Of a stretch of DNA of 64,000 nt, positions 49,577 to 60,569 are shown in pieces (position 1 is the stretch's first letter; each line of letters starts with the position of its first letter). Source of the DNA: Actinomyces vulturis (GTDB lineage Bacteria > Actinomycetota > Actinomycetes > Actinomycetales > Actinomycetaceae); assembly GCF_001687305.1 (NCBI RefSeq), contig NZ_LZRK01000004.1, forward strand, positions 356,312 through 420,311, in the 5' to 3' direction. The notes under the pieces were generated by a model. It had not been told where the DNA came from and made no database searches. It was given only the letters and a program-made list of their open reading frames with translations. The position numbers and the translations under genes are program-made.

Positions 49577-50752
49577 ATGACAATCCAAAAAGTTTATTTC
49601 ATCGCCTTGAGAATCCCTGAATTTAGCGGAGGATCAACGGCTGTCGAAACACTGTCCCAGGGCTTCGCAAACATAGGCATCGACGTCGAACACGTTTCCC
49701 TATACCCAGGAACGCGACAAGCAGTTATCCCAACAACTACATTTTCAAAACACGAAACTCTACTGCGCTACCCAATCAAGACAACAAGCAGCAAAATAAG
49801 TCTTCCTTTAAATTTCATTAAGAAAAAGACCGCAAAGTCAAAATTTAGAAAAAAAGTAAACCATTTTGCAAATAACATCGAAAAAAACTCCGCACTAATA
49901 TTCACCACCAACACTCCCGTAATTGAATTCTTAGAAAATGGGATCGACCCATCCAAACTTCCGGCAGTCTCAATATTGCAACACCATTCAGAATTTAAGG
50001 TCCTTTACCGCAACAAGTCACTTCCCGAAGTTTTTAGGCGAGCACAAAGGCATACTGACGCCTTCACGTGCTTAACATACGAAGACGCAAAAGATTTCTC
50101 AAGTTTTTTTTCTAATGATTCTAAATATTTTATTAATCCATCACGATTCAGTCGCCCAAATTCCTTACCAAAACGAGATAAAAAAGTGATCTCAATTTTC
50201 TCCAGACTATCCGGAGAAAAACGATTAGATTTAATGATAAAACTTTTTACCGAAAGTAACACGAACAACGAATGGGAACTGCACCTCTATGGTGATGGAC
50301 AAGAAAAAGAAAGGATCTTAGGGATAATCAAAACATTGAATGCTGAGGATCAAGTTAAATTATACCCGTTCACCGAAAACGTCGAAGATATATTAGAACG
50401 CACTTCTTTGTCCCTTAATACATCATCAACAGAAGGACTCCCAATGACAATTATCGAAGCTTCTACGTTTGGCGTTCCAACCATCGCTTTCAATATTTCT
50501 CCCGGCATGAGACTTTTGGAGGGATTAGGAGCATGCACTCTTGTTCCCAATAATGACGAACTAGCCTTCAAAAACTTATTATCCAACCTACTAGCAGATG
50601 ATAATCTATTGACAGAACTACAAGAACGAGCATTCCAGGCGTCCACCCATTTCTCAAAAACACAAATTGCTGAAGAGTGGCTAAGTTGGATGAACTCCTT
50701 ACAACAACAAAAGTTCCATCCTTTTTCTACTGAGGATTCCTCTAAAATCTAA
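49577..50752 (+). CDS. glycosyltransferase family 4-like (GT-B), AT-rich
   Basis: A 391-residue soluble glycosyltransferase. The C-terminal GT-B domain has 'KVISIFSRLSGEKRLDLMIK', 'NNEWELHLYGDGQEKERILG', 'VKLYPFTENVEDILERTSLS' and 'LNTSSTEGLPMTIIEASTFG' (the E-x7-E donor-sugar motif), resembling poly-glycerol-phosphate or capsule/teichoic glycosyltransferases. Base composition and Lys/Asn/Ile use are clearly AT-richer than all neighbours, so it was probably acquired from another genus. It stands alone without other surface-polysaccharide genes. It is divergent from the sugar operon; the donor and acceptor are unknown. Confidence 0.85.
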   Translation: MTIQKVYFIALRIPEFSGGSTAVETLSQGFANIGIDVEHVSLYPGTRQAVIPTTTFSKHETLLRYPIKTTSSKISLPLNFIKKKTAKSKFRKKVNHFANNIEKNSALIFTTNTPVIEFLENGIDPSKLPAVSILQHHSEFKVLYRNKSLPEVFRRAQRHTDAFTCLTYEDAKDFSSFFSNDSKYFINPSRFSRPNSLPKRDKKVISIFSRLSGEKRLDLMIKLFTESNTNNEWELHLYGDGQEKERILGIIKTLNAEDQVKLYPFTENVEDILERTSLSLNTSSTEGLPMTIIEASTFGVPTIAFNISPGMRLLEGLGACTLVPNNDELAFKNLLSNLLADDNLLTELQERAFQASTHFSKTQIAEEWLSWMNSLQQQKFHPFSTEDSSKI

Positions 50753-50812
50753 CGTTAAGGTCTGCGTTTCTTTAGACCCACCTTCCAACGAAAAACCTGG
50801 CAGAATGAAACG

Positions 50813-52669
50813 GTGAGTTTTGATCCATCCGCACAGGTATCCACCAGCCCGATCACCAAGAACCCACAGTCATCGTGGACTGTTCCTTGGATGCTTGCTG
50901 AGCGCGTGTCTCGTAATCCCCACGGAACGATCGTCGAACGAAAAGTCTCACTCGGGCGCACCTGGAGCAAAGTCAGCGCTCAAACATTTATGGATGAAGT
51001 CATGCGCCTGGCTTGTGGTTTCATCGGCCTAGGGCTCGAACCAGGTACACGTGTAGGCATCATGGCCCACACGTCATACGAATGGTTCGCGCTTGATATG
51101 GCCATCGCTCAAGCAGGCCTGATCAGCGTCCCCATTTACGAAACTAGTTCTGCTGAACAAATCGAATGGATCGTTCGCGATTCAGCTGTCCGTGTCATCA
51201 TCACGGAGAACGGCGCCATGGCACAGATCGCCCATTCGGTCGCCAAAAATGTTCCTCTTCTCCAACACATTTACGCACTAGATTCTGATGGTTTAAGTTG
51301 CATTGCCGCAGCCGGTACTACTGTCAGTCAACGTGCAGCACATGAACGTGCTCAGGCATTATGCGCCGATGATGTGTATTCCATCGTCTACACCTCAGGA
51401 ACCACAGGGCGGCCCAAGGGGGTTGAACTGACCCACCGCAATGCCGCAGCTCTTGCAACCAACGGTATCGACTGGCTCCCTGAGGTCCTAGCAGGTGAAC
51501 AAATCCGTCTCTTGCTTTTCCTGCCTTTGGCTCACGTGTACGCCCGTTTTCTTCAACTCCTCGCAGTAGCAGGCGACGGCGTACTAGGCCACTGCCCCGA
51601 TGCGCGCACTCTGCTGCCTGACTTACAAAGTTTTGCTCCTACGTATGTTCTGGCAGTTCCCCGCGTGTTTGAAAAGATTTACAACGCCGCCGACGCTAAA
51701 GCCGGAAGCGGCATGAGCCTAAAAACTTTCCGTTGGGCTGCCAAGGTAGCTATTGAATACTCCCGCGCCTTAGATAGCCAGGATGGCCCTTCACGTTCTC
51801 TCCGCATTGCACACAAAACAGCAAATCGTCTCGTTTATCGCCAGATTCGTGCCCTCCTCGGTCCTCGCGCAAAATTCGCTATTTCTGGCGGCGGTCCCTT
51901 AGGGGAACGTCTCGGTCATTTCTACCGCGGTATTGGTCTGAGCATTCTTGAAGGCTACGGTCTCACCGAAACTATCGGCCCCGCTTGCGTGAACACAGAT
52001 CGTCTGTCCAAGATCGGAACCGTAGGCCCGCCGGTGTGCGGTAACTCCATTCGTGTGGCTGACGACGGTGAGATTTATGTCCGCGGCCTTGGCGTGTTCT
52101 CTCGTTATCACAACAACGAAGAAGCCACTCGTGAGTCATTCACTGAGGATGGATGGTTTAAAACCGGTGATATCGGAACCATCGATGACGATGGTTACCT
52201 GAAAATTACGGGTCGTAAGAAAGAACTCATCGTCACTGCCGGTGGGAAGAACGTTGCCCCTGCCATCCTTGAAGATCGTTTACGTGGCCACCCCTTAGTC
52301 AGCCAAGTCATGGTGATTGGTGATGGTGAACCGTTCATCGCTGCGTTGGTCACTTTGGATCCAGAAATGCTTCCTCAGTGGCTTCGTAACCATGGTCTTC
52401 CCGATATGACCGTTGCTGAAGCATCGTCTCATCCTGAGGTTCTTGCGGCTCTGGATCGCGCCGTGGCGCGAACCAATAAGGCAGTTTCTCGTGCTGAATC
52501 GATTCGCACCTATCGCATCTTGACCACTGATTTCACTGAGGCTAACGGTCTACTTACTCCATCATTGAAGGTCAAGCGCCAGGCCGTGATGAAAGCCCAT
52601 GCTGACGCTGTGAAGGACATTTACTCGTCGGTTCAGGCAGGTCCCTCGGAAAAAGACACTCAGGCTTAG
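50813..52669 (+). CDS. long-chain acyl-CoA synthetase (FadD15-like), copy 1
   Basis: A 618-residue AMP-forming ligase that activates fatty acids to acyl-CoA. P-loop 'YTSGTTGRPKGVELTH' (core A3), 'LEGYGLTETIGPACVN' (A5), 'DGWFKTGDIGTIDDDGYLKI' and 'TGRKKELIVTAGGKNVAP' (A7-A10). The GTG at 50813 is the only plausible start. It is followed by a close paralogue 82 bases later, likely an old tandem duplication. Confidence 0.9.
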   Translation: MSFDPSAQVSTSPITKNPQSSWTVPWMLAERVSRNPHGTIVERKVSLGRTWSKVSAQTFMDEVMRLACGFIGLGLEPGTRVGIMAHTSYEWFALDMAIAQAGLISVPIYETSSAEQIEWIVRDSAVRVIITENGAMAQIAHSVAKNVPLLQHIYALDSDGLSCIAAAGTTVSQRAAHERAQALCADDVYSIVYTSGTTGRPKGVELTHRNAAALATNGIDWLPEVLAGEQIRLLLFLPLAHVYARFLQLLAVAGDGVLGHCPDARTLLPDLQSFAPTYVLAVPRVFEKIYNAADAKAGSGMSLKTFRWAAKVAIEYSRALDSQDGPSRSLRIAHKTANRLVYRQIRALLGPRAKFAISGGGPLGERLGHFYRGIGLSILEGYGLTETIGPACVNTDRLSKIGTVGPPVCGNSIRVADDGEIYVRGLGVFSRYHNNEEATRESFTEDGWFKTGDIGTIDDDGYLKITGRKKELIVTAGGKNVAPAILEDRLRGHPLVSQVMVIGDGEPFIAALVTLDPEMLPQWLRNHGLPDMTVAEASSHPEVLAALDRAVARTNKAVSRAESIRTYRILTTDFTEANGLLTPSLKVKRQAVMKAHADAVKDIYSSVQAGPSEKDTQA

Positions 52670-52750
52670 TAAGGTTCCTCCACAATCTGTAAGGACTTGT
52701 TGGACAAGTTGCCTATCTTTTCAGTCTTGTCTGTCAGGCAAAATTACGAT

Positions 52751-54670
52751 ATGGCACAAACTGAGCATCCTTCGGGCCCAGCACACAAAGTCTCTTCTCC
52801 CGCAGAGGTTCCCCCTCCCCCGCGTACTGACGCCACCCAGGCTCGCGAGTTCTCTACTGAACTTGCTGTGCCCATGCATGACAAAATGACGGGCCCATGG
52901 GCCCTATCTGAACGTGTGCGGAATAATCCCAAAGGCGCACTCATTGCCAAGAAAGCGTCCCTGGGTAAACGGTGGCGCGATATGAGCGCTCAAGCGTTCC
53001 GTCTCGAAGTACGTGAAGTGGCTTCGGGTCTGATCGCTCGTGGTCTACAACCAGGAGATTGCGTCTCCATCATGGCTCACACGAGTTACGAGTGGACGCT
53101 ACTCGATTTTGCTTGCTGGGAGGCGGGACTCGTCGTCGTTCCCATTTATGAGACCAGTTCACTAGAACAGATGGAATGGATCCTCAAGGATGCCGATGTT
53201 CGCCTCATCATCGTAGAAAACGAGGCGATGGAAATGCAGGCACGCCAAATCGCTCAGTCTTTACCTCATCTAGATGTGTTAAGCCTGGCAAAGTTCGCCG
53301 TAATTGAGCTCATGACAGAAGGAAAAGACGTTCCTGAGCGTGTACTCAATCAGCGCGCGAACAGTCTCCACGCCGATGATCTTGCCACCATCGTCTATAC
53401 CTCCGGCACTACAGGGCGTCCTAAGGGAGTGGAACTCACCCATGGTTCCCTTGTTGGCCTGTGCTACCAAGGGTGTGCTCGTGTTCCTGAAGTGATGATG
53501 GGCAAGGAAGTGCGGACCCTGCTCTTCCTACCTCTGGCACATATTTTCGCTCGCTTTGTTGAAATGCTTGTAGTGGTCTCCCCCAATGGGGTGATGGGAC
53601 ATGCTCCGGATGTTAAAAACCTCATCGCGGACTTATCGAGTTTCCAGCCCACCTTTGTACTTGCTGTACCTCGCGTCTTTGAAAAAATTTACAATGCCGC
53701 CGACGCTCGCAACTCTGGCTCCAAACAAAAACTTTTCCGCTTCGCCGCCAAAACCGCTATTGCATACTCCCGTGCGCTCGATACTCCGCTTGGCCCGTCC
53801 AAGGCTCTGCGCGCTCAGCACGCAATGGCAGACAAACTGGTGTATTCCAAACTCCGCTCACTAATGGGAGGTAAAACCAAATTCGTTATTTCTGGTGGCG
53901 GTCCCTTAGGTGAACGTCTAGGCCACTTCTACCGTGGTTGTGGTATGACTTTCCTCGAAGGCTACGGCCTAACTGAAACTGCTGCGCCAGTCACCATTAA
54001 CCTGCCGACTCGTACTGAAGTCGGCAGTGTTGGACCGTGCGTTCCTGGTGTCAGCGTTCGTATCGATGATGACGGTGAAATCCTCATCAAGGGCATCGGT
54101 ATTTTCCGTGGCTACCATAACAATGCAGATGCAACACAGGAATCCTTCACTAATGATGGCTGGTTCCGAAGCGGTGATATTGGTTCATTTGATGAGCGCG
54201 GTATGCTGCACATTACTGGTCGTAAAAAAGAAATCATTGTGACAGCTGGTGGTAAGAATGTTGCTCCTGCTGTTTTAGAAGATCGTCTGCGCGGCCACCC
54301 ATTAGTTAGCCAGGTACTTGTCGTGGGCGATAATCGTCCCTGTATTGGTGCTCTTGTCACACTTGATACGGAAATTCTTCCCCTCTGGTTGGCAAGCCAC
54401 GGGATTGAGGATTTAGATCCCGTTGCAGCGACCACGGATCCTCGTGTTCGTGAGGCGTTGGAACGTGCCGTGGCACGTGCCAACGAAGTAGTTTCCCGAG
54501 CAGAGTCCATCCGTACCTTCACGGTTCTTCCTGGTGATTTCTCTGTCGATAACGGTCTACTTACTCCCTCGTTGAAAGTCCGCCGTGCCGAAGCGGTAAA
54601 GCGTTTTGCTAACGAAATTGATGCACTCTACGATCACGTCCCAAGTCTCACTACTGCTCAACACAAGTAG
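52751..54670 (+). CDS. long-chain acyl-CoA synthetase (FadD15-like), copy 2
   Basis: A 639-residue paralogue of the preceding enzyme, with the same core motifs ('YTSGTTGRPKGVELTHGSLV', 'GYGLTETAAPVTINLP', 'GRKKEIIVTAGGKNVAPAVL'). It has an N-terminal Pro/Ala-rich extension of about 35 residues. I use ATG 52751 (MAQTEH); the frame back to 52697 adds 18 residues of unlikely composition. Differences around the fatty-acid pocket ('GYGLTET' flanks) suggest divergent chain-length preference, but this is inference. Confidence 0.9.
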   Translation: MAQTEHPSGPAHKVSSPAEVPPPPRTDATQAREFSTELAVPMHDKMTGPWALSERVRNNPKGALIAKKASLGKRWRDMSAQAFRLEVREVASGLIARGLQPGDCVSIMAHTSYEWTLLDFACWEAGLVVVPIYETSSLEQMEWILKDADVRLIIVENEAMEMQARQIAQSLPHLDVLSLAKFAVIELMTEGKDVPERVLNQRANSLHADDLATIVYTSGTTGRPKGVELTHGSLVGLCYQGCARVPEVMMGKEVRTLLFLPLAHIFARFVEMLVVVSPNGVMGHAPDVKNLIADLSSFQPTFVLAVPRVFEKIYNAADARNSGSKQKLFRFAAKTAIAYSRALDTPLGPSKALRAQHAMADKLVYSKLRSLMGGKTKFVISGGGPLGERLGHFYRGCGMTFLEGYGLTETAAPVTINLPTRTEVGSVGPCVPGVSVRIDDDGEILIKGIGIFRGYHNNADATQESFTNDGWFRSGDIGSFDERGMLHITGRKKEIIVTAGGKNVAPAVLEDRLRGHPLVSQVLVVGDNRPCIGALVTLDTEILPLWLASHGIEDLDPVAATTDPRVREALERAVARANEVVSRAESIRTFTVLPGDFSVDNGLLTPSLKVRRAEAVKRFANEIDALYDHVPSLTTAQHK

Positions 54671-54692
54671 TGTTGCGAGCCTTGTAGTGTTG

Positions 54693-54790
54693 GCCGGTTT
54701 GGCATGACCAGTATCAAACGGCTTAGCCCCATAAGAAACTCCCGCAGTCTGGTATTAGCCAGTTTGGCATGACAAGTGTCAAACAGCCTA
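54693..54790. repeat. two 33-bp imperfect direct repeats upstream of the YggS gene
   Basis: 54693-54725 and 54758-54790 match at about 28 of 33 positions. Each holds GTTTGGCATGAC and TCAAAC, i.e. also a short inverted repeat (GTTTG/CAAAC). They fill the gap after copy 2 of the acyl-CoA synthetase and may be operator or promoter copies. Confidence 0.45.
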
Positions 54791-54798
54791 TATTGAGA

Positions 54799-55590
54799 AT
54801 GATGAACAGCAATATCAGTGACCGTGTGAGTGCTCTCCTTGACCGTGTTGAGGAGGCAACCGCATCAGCCGGCCGCCCAGAGGGAAGTGTTGATGTGTTA
54901 GCCGCGGTGAAAACGCAAAATGACGCTGATATTGCTCAGGTGATACGTGTGATGTCTGCACTGCGCCCTGAACGTATCGTCAACCTCGGTCATAACCGTG
55001 TCAATGAGTTGGTTGCTGGTGGACCAGCTCTTTGTGCTTCTGATCTCCCAGCCCATCGGATGCATCTCATTGGCCCGTTGCAGAGAAATAAAGTCAGCAA
55101 GATGCTGCGGTGGGCTTCGGCTCTTGATTCCCTGGACTCTCTCCGTCTTGCCCATAAGGTAAATGATGGGATTGAGCGCGCAAATACTGAATCCTTGACG
55201 GACGATACTGCCCAGGTACTAATGATTGGCGCTCATACGAAGTTGGATGTCCTTATTCAGGTCAATGTGTCGGGTGAAGAGACGAAGTCAGGTTTTCTTC
55301 CTTCGGCTACTCTCGACGCAGCTTGTGAGATTGCTGCACTCCCCCACCTACGCCTTCGTGGGCTGATGACCGTTGGCCTAAACAGTAACGACGAGTTGGC
55401 TGTCCGTACGGGATACGCTCAGTTACGTGAGTTAGTAACGGAAATTCGCCAGACCTCTCATGAAGGAACAGAGCAGTGCACCGAACTATCCATGGGCATG
55501 ACTCATGATGTGGAATGGGCAATCGCTGAAGGCTCCACTCAGGTACGCGTAGGCCAGGCTCTGTTTGGTCCTCGCCCTGCCACGGTGTAA
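54799..55590 (+). CDS. YggS-family pyridoxal-phosphate homeostasis protein
   Basis: A 263-residue PLP-binding alanine-racemase-fold protein: 'DVLAAVKTQNDADIAQVIRV' (the usual K of VxKTK is followed here by T-Q-N), 'RIVNLGHNRVNELVAGG' (family GENRVQE-like, here GHNRVNE), 'HRMHLIGPLQRNKVSKMLRW' (HxIGxLQxNK), 'QVNVSGEETKSGF', and 'ELSMGMTHDVEWAIAEGSTQ' followed by 'VRVGQALFG'. The start is at ATG 54799 (MMNSN); the ATG at 54769 lies inside the repeat. It keeps free PLP under control. The gene is not next to sepF or ftsZ as in many bacteria. Confidence 0.88.
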   Translation: MMNSNISDRVSALLDRVEEATASAGRPEGSVDVLAAVKTQNDADIAQVIRVMSALRPERIVNLGHNRVNELVAGGPALCASDLPAHRMHLIGPLQRNKVSKMLRWASALDSLDSLRLAHKVNDGIERANTESLTDDTAQVLMIGAHTKLDVLIQVNVSGEETKSGFLPSATLDAACEIAALPHLRLRGLMTVGLNSNDELAVRTGYAQLRELVTEIRQTSHEGTEQCTELSMGMTHDVEWAIAEGSTQVRVGQALFGPRPATV

Positions 55591-55652
55591 GTCACCGTAA
55601 GCAGAGCGAGGAATCGCGCAATCCACGCGAGCAATGCAACGAATTGTGCCGT

Positions 55653-56801
55653 TCAGCAGATCTTGTACATCCAACCGAAGGGATCTTCCACGCGGCCGTA
55701 CTGAATATCGGTCAGTGTCCGGTGGATCTGAGGAGTCAGCTCACCGACCGGTACCTCAAGGTCGAAGGTTTCGCTCTTGAGTCGGCCTACGGGGGTCACC
55801 ACAGCAGCCGTTCCACAAGCGAAGATTTCAGCGATGGTTCCAGCCTGAAGCTGGGCGGTGAGTTCGGACAGGATGATCGTGTCTTCCTTCACCGTGTAGC
55901 CCTTGCTGGTGAGCAGGGTGATGATGGCACTGCGGGTTCCGCCTTCGAGAATGGTTCCGGTCAAGCGGGGGGTGCGAATTGTGCCGTCTGTGTCCACAAC
56001 GAAGAGATTCATGCCGCCCAGTTCTTCAATAGTGGTCTGGGTGACGTCATCAAGAAAGCACACCTGGTCACAGTCATTGTCATAAGCCTGCTGTTGAGGA
56101 AGCAGAGAGGCTGCGTAGTTGCCGGAGGTCTTGGCTGCACCGGTTCCACCGCGTCCTGCACGGTGGTAATCGGTGGTCACCCAAATAGATACAGGGGTAA
56201 AGCCACCCTTGAAGTAGGCGCCGGAAGGCGAGGCAATTACGTAGTAATCAACGGTATGCGCAGGCTTAACACCGAGGAATGCTTCAGAAGCGAACATGAA
56301 GGGACGCAGGTACAGACTGGAGCCGGGAGCGGAAGGAACCCATTGGGCATCGGCACGGACCAGGTCCACCAGAGAGGCTACGAAGTCATCTTCGCAAAGT
56401 TCAGGTAGAGCGAGGCGACGTGCTGAGGCGTTAAAACGGGCGGCGTTGTAGCGGGGGCGGAAGGTCCAGATGGAACCGTCTTCATGACGGTAGGCCTTAA
56501 TACCTTCGAAAACCTCCTGGCCATAGTGGAGCACTGATGCTGCTGGGGACAAAGCGATAGGACCGTAGGGCACCACGCTATGGCTCTGCCACTGGCCGTC
56601 GGTGAAGCGAGCATAAGCCATATGGTCGCTAAAGACTGTGCCGAAGGAGAGGCTGGCCAGGTGTTCTTCACGCTGCTGGTCAGTGACCGGGGTGGGATTG
56701 GGGTGAAGGGGGAATCGACCGGCGAGTTCGTCGGCGGGTGGGACAGGGATACTTGCTGCTTGTGCTAGCGGGGTCAGGGTGGTCGATTCATTGTCGCTCA
56801 T
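55653..56801 (-). CDS. ilvE: branched-chain amino-acid aminotransferase
   Basis: A 382-residue fold-type IV PLP enzyme that makes valine, leucine and isoleucine from the keto acids. 'GQEVFEGIKAYRHEDGSIWT', 'LYLRPFMFASEAFLGVKPAH', 'AGRGGTGAAKTSGNYAASLL' (PLP Lys), 'MNLFVVDTDGTIRTPRLTGT' and 'ILEGGTRSAIITLL' match the actinobacterial IlvE type. It is on the same strand as ilvBNC, 150 bases downstream of ilvC, but separated by a strong hairpin, so it may have its own promoter. Confidence 0.96.
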   Translation of the reverse strand: MSDNESTTLTPLAQAASIPVPPADELAGRFPLHPNPTPVTDQQREEHLASLSFGTVFSDHMAYARFTDGQWQSHSVVPYGPIALSPAASVLHYGQEVFEGIKAYRHEDGSIWTFRPRYNAARFNASARRLALPELCEDDFVASLVDLVRADAQWVPSAPGSSLYLRPFMFASEAFLGVKPAHTVDYYVIASPSGAYFKGGFTPVSIWVTTDYHRAGRGGTGAAKTSGNYAASLLPQQQAYDNDCDQVCFLDDVTQTTIEELGGMNLFVVDTDGTIRTPRLTGTILEGGTRSAIITLLTSKGYTVKEDTIILSELTAQLQAGTIAEIFACGTAAVVTPVGRLKSETFDLEVPVGELTPQIHRTLTDIQYGRVEDPFGWMYKIC

Positions 56802-56851
56802 AGTGGAACCTTACCGCTGTTGTGGGAAATGTGACGGTGATGTGAGATATG

Positions 56852-56886
56852 AGGAGGGCCGTCACCTCACGGCGACGGCCCCTCCT
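56852..56886 (-). terminator. hairpin between ilvC and ilvE
   Basis: On the minus strand AGGAGgGGCCGTC...GACGGCCCTCCT forms a stem with one bulge. There is no long U-run, so partial termination is likely. Confidence 0.5.
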
Positions 56887-56952
56887 GACACTCAACTGTT
56901 GAGCACTGTGTTCATCATGAAGGAAAAGTGCTCAGCATAAAAGTGCTATCGA

Positions 56953-58532
<1,580 letters not shown>

Positions 58533-58536
58533 CTGC

Positions 58537-60327
58537 TCACTCCTCTTCCCAGACAGGGCTCATGCCCCGCGCATGCTGAATTTCATCGTTGGATACGCCG
58601 GCGGCAACCATGGGCCAGACTTGTGCGTCAGCGCTGACGGTGAAGTCAACGATCACGGGACGGTCGGTAATGGCGTTTGCTTGAGCAATCACCTCATCAA
58701 GGTGATCTTCGGTATCACAACGCAAGCCCACTGCTCCGTAAGCTTCGGCAAGTTTGACGAAGTCCGGAATATGCTCGGTGCCGTGTCCGGTGTGGAGGTC
58801 TGTATTGGAGTAGCGAGAGCCGTAGAAAAGAGTCTGCCACTGACGCACCATACCCAGTGATGAATTGTTAATGATGGCGACTTTGATAGGAATGTTGTTC
58901 AGAGTACAGGTGGTCAGTTCTTGGTTCGTCATCTGGAAGCATCCATCACCATCAATAAGCCAGACGGGACGCTCAGGAGCACCAACCTTGGCGCCCATGG
59001 CTGCAGGTACTCCATAGCCCATAGTTCCCAATCCAGCGGAGGTAAGCCAACTATTGGGGCCCAGGTGAGGCAAGTGCTGAGCGGACCACATTTGATGCTG
59101 GCCCACACCGGTTACCCAGATAGTTTCCTCGGGACTGAGTTCACCTAAACGCTTGATTACAGCCTGGGGGCTCATTAGGCCATCTGAGGGATCTTCCCAC
59201 CCCACAGGGTAGATACGCTTGATCTTATCCAGTTCAGCGCTCCATAGCGTAGGAATGTGGTGTTGATCCGTGTGCTCCTGCTGACTGACCAAACGTTCGA
59301 TTGCTTTGGTCAGTGCGGGCACCACATCGGCGAGGTTGCCAACAATACCCACATCAGCAGTACGGTTCTTTCCCAGTTCCACAGGGTCAACATCAACATG
59401 AATGACGCGGGCATGAGGGGCGAAGGAATCGAGTTTGCCTGTCACGCGGTCATCGAAGCGTGCACCGAGGGTGATCAGTAGGTCGCTGCGCTGAATTGCA
59501 CCAACAGCTGCGACGGTTCCGTGCATGCCGGGCATGCCCAGGTTCAGCCGATGGGTGGAGGGAACCACGCCAAGCGCGGTGAGTGTCGTGGTGAAGGGGA
59601 CTCCGGTGACATCGATAAGTTTGATCAGATCGTCACTACACTGGGCGCGTGCCAGGCCGCCACCGAGGTAGAAAACGGGCCGTTCGGCGTCGATGATGAG
59701 TTGAGCAGCCTTTTCGATGGCATCGGTATCGCCAACCTGTGGGGGGGTATAGCCACGCAGTTCCATGCTCTCAGGCCAAGAGAATTCCATCATGCCGACC
59801 TGTGCGTCCTTCGTCAGGTCGATGAGAACGGGACCAGGGCGACCGGTGGACGCAATGTGAAAGGCTTCCATCACGCGCTGAGGTATTTCAGCAGGGTCCG
59901 TTACCAAGAATGAGTGCTTGGTCATGGGCATGGTTGCACCCACGATGTCCGCTTCTTGGAAAGCGTCAGTGCCGATGAAAGAGTGGGAGACCTGGCCGGT
60001 GATGGCGACCATAGGAACAGAGTCCATATGGGCATCAGCAATGGCGGTGATGAGATTGGTGGCGCCGGGCCCAGACGTAGCGATACAGACGCCGACTTGT
60101 CCCGTAGCGAGTGCGTAGCCTTCTGCTGCGTGACCGGCTCCTTGTTCGTGGCGAACGAGGATATGGCGAATTTTTGTGGACAGGAAAATGGGATCGTAGA
60201 CAGGGAGAATTGCGCCACCAGGCATACCGAAAACATCAGTGACTCCCATGAGTTCGAGAGATTTCACCAGTGCCTGCGCACCAGTCATCATCTCCCCTGT
60301 GCTCGCCTGTGCGGGTGATTCGCCCAT
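58537..60327 (-). CDS. ilvB: acetolactate synthase large (catalytic) subunit
   Basis: A 596-residue ThDP enzyme that condenses two pyruvates, or pyruvate with 2-ketobutyrate. '[20 protein letters not shown]', '[20 protein letters not shown]' (catalytic Glu), and the ThDP motif '[20 protein letters not shown]' with '[12 protein letters not shown]'. First gene of ilvBNC. The 242-base leader contains a possible 9-codon peptide rich in branched-chain codons (see 60422-60451). Confidence 0.97.
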   Translation of the reverse strand: MGESPAQASTGEMMTGAQALVKSLELMGVTDVFGMPGGAILPVYDPIFLSTKIRHILVRHEQGAGHAAEGYALATGQVGVCIATSGPGATNLITAIADAHMDSVPMVAITGQVSHSFIGTDAFQEADIVGATMPMTKHSFLVTDPAEIPQRVMEAFHIASTGRPGPVLIDLTKDAQVGMMEFSWPESMELRGYTPPQVGDTDAIEKAAQLIIDAERPVFYLGGGLARAQCSDDLIKLIDVTGVPFTTTLTALGVVPSTHRLNLGMPGMHGTVAAVGAIQRSDLLITLGARFDDRVTGKLDSFAPHARVIHVDVDPVELGKNRTADVGIVGNLADVVPALTKAIERLVSQQEHTDQHHIPTLWSAELDKIKRIYPVGWEDPSDGLMSPQAVIKRLGELSPEETIWVTGVGQHQMWSAQHLPHLGPNSWLTSAGLGTMGYGVPAAMGAKVGAPERPVWLIDGDGCFQMTNQELTTCTLNNIPIKVAIINNSSLGMVRQWQTLFYGSRYSNTDLHTGHGTEHIPDFVKLAEAYGAVGLRCDTEDHLDEVIAQANAITDRPVIVDFTVSADAQVWPMVAAGVSNDEIQHARGMSPVWEEE

Positions 60328-60421
60328 ACGATGCTCCTGTTCATTGCCGTGGCGTCGATGGTGACTATCAGAGCCGACGCCGCGGGGGTCTGCCGGTGCT
60401 CAATGTCACCTAGGCTCAAGG

Positions 60422-60451
60422 CTAACGTACCAAGACGTTATGACGAATCAC
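60422..60451 (-). promoter_or_regulatory. candidate ilvB leader peptide (attenuator)
   Basis: On the minus strand GTG ATT CGT CAT AAC GTC TTG GTA CGT TAG encodes M-I-R-H-N-V-L-V-R, with four branched-chain codons after the start. It lies in the ilvB leader, as leader peptides do in Corynebacterium ilvBNC attenuation. No good ribosome site and no U-run terminator are visible, so this is tentative. Confidence 0.3.
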
Positions 60452-60569
60452 GGTAGCCGGTTTTTCGGGACTAAAGACCACCTCTACTGCTGTGCCCTAT
60501 GCCACAATAGGCCCTGGCGTGACAACGACGATCACGTCCTGTGCCTGCGCCTGAAAGGGATCGAGCCTC

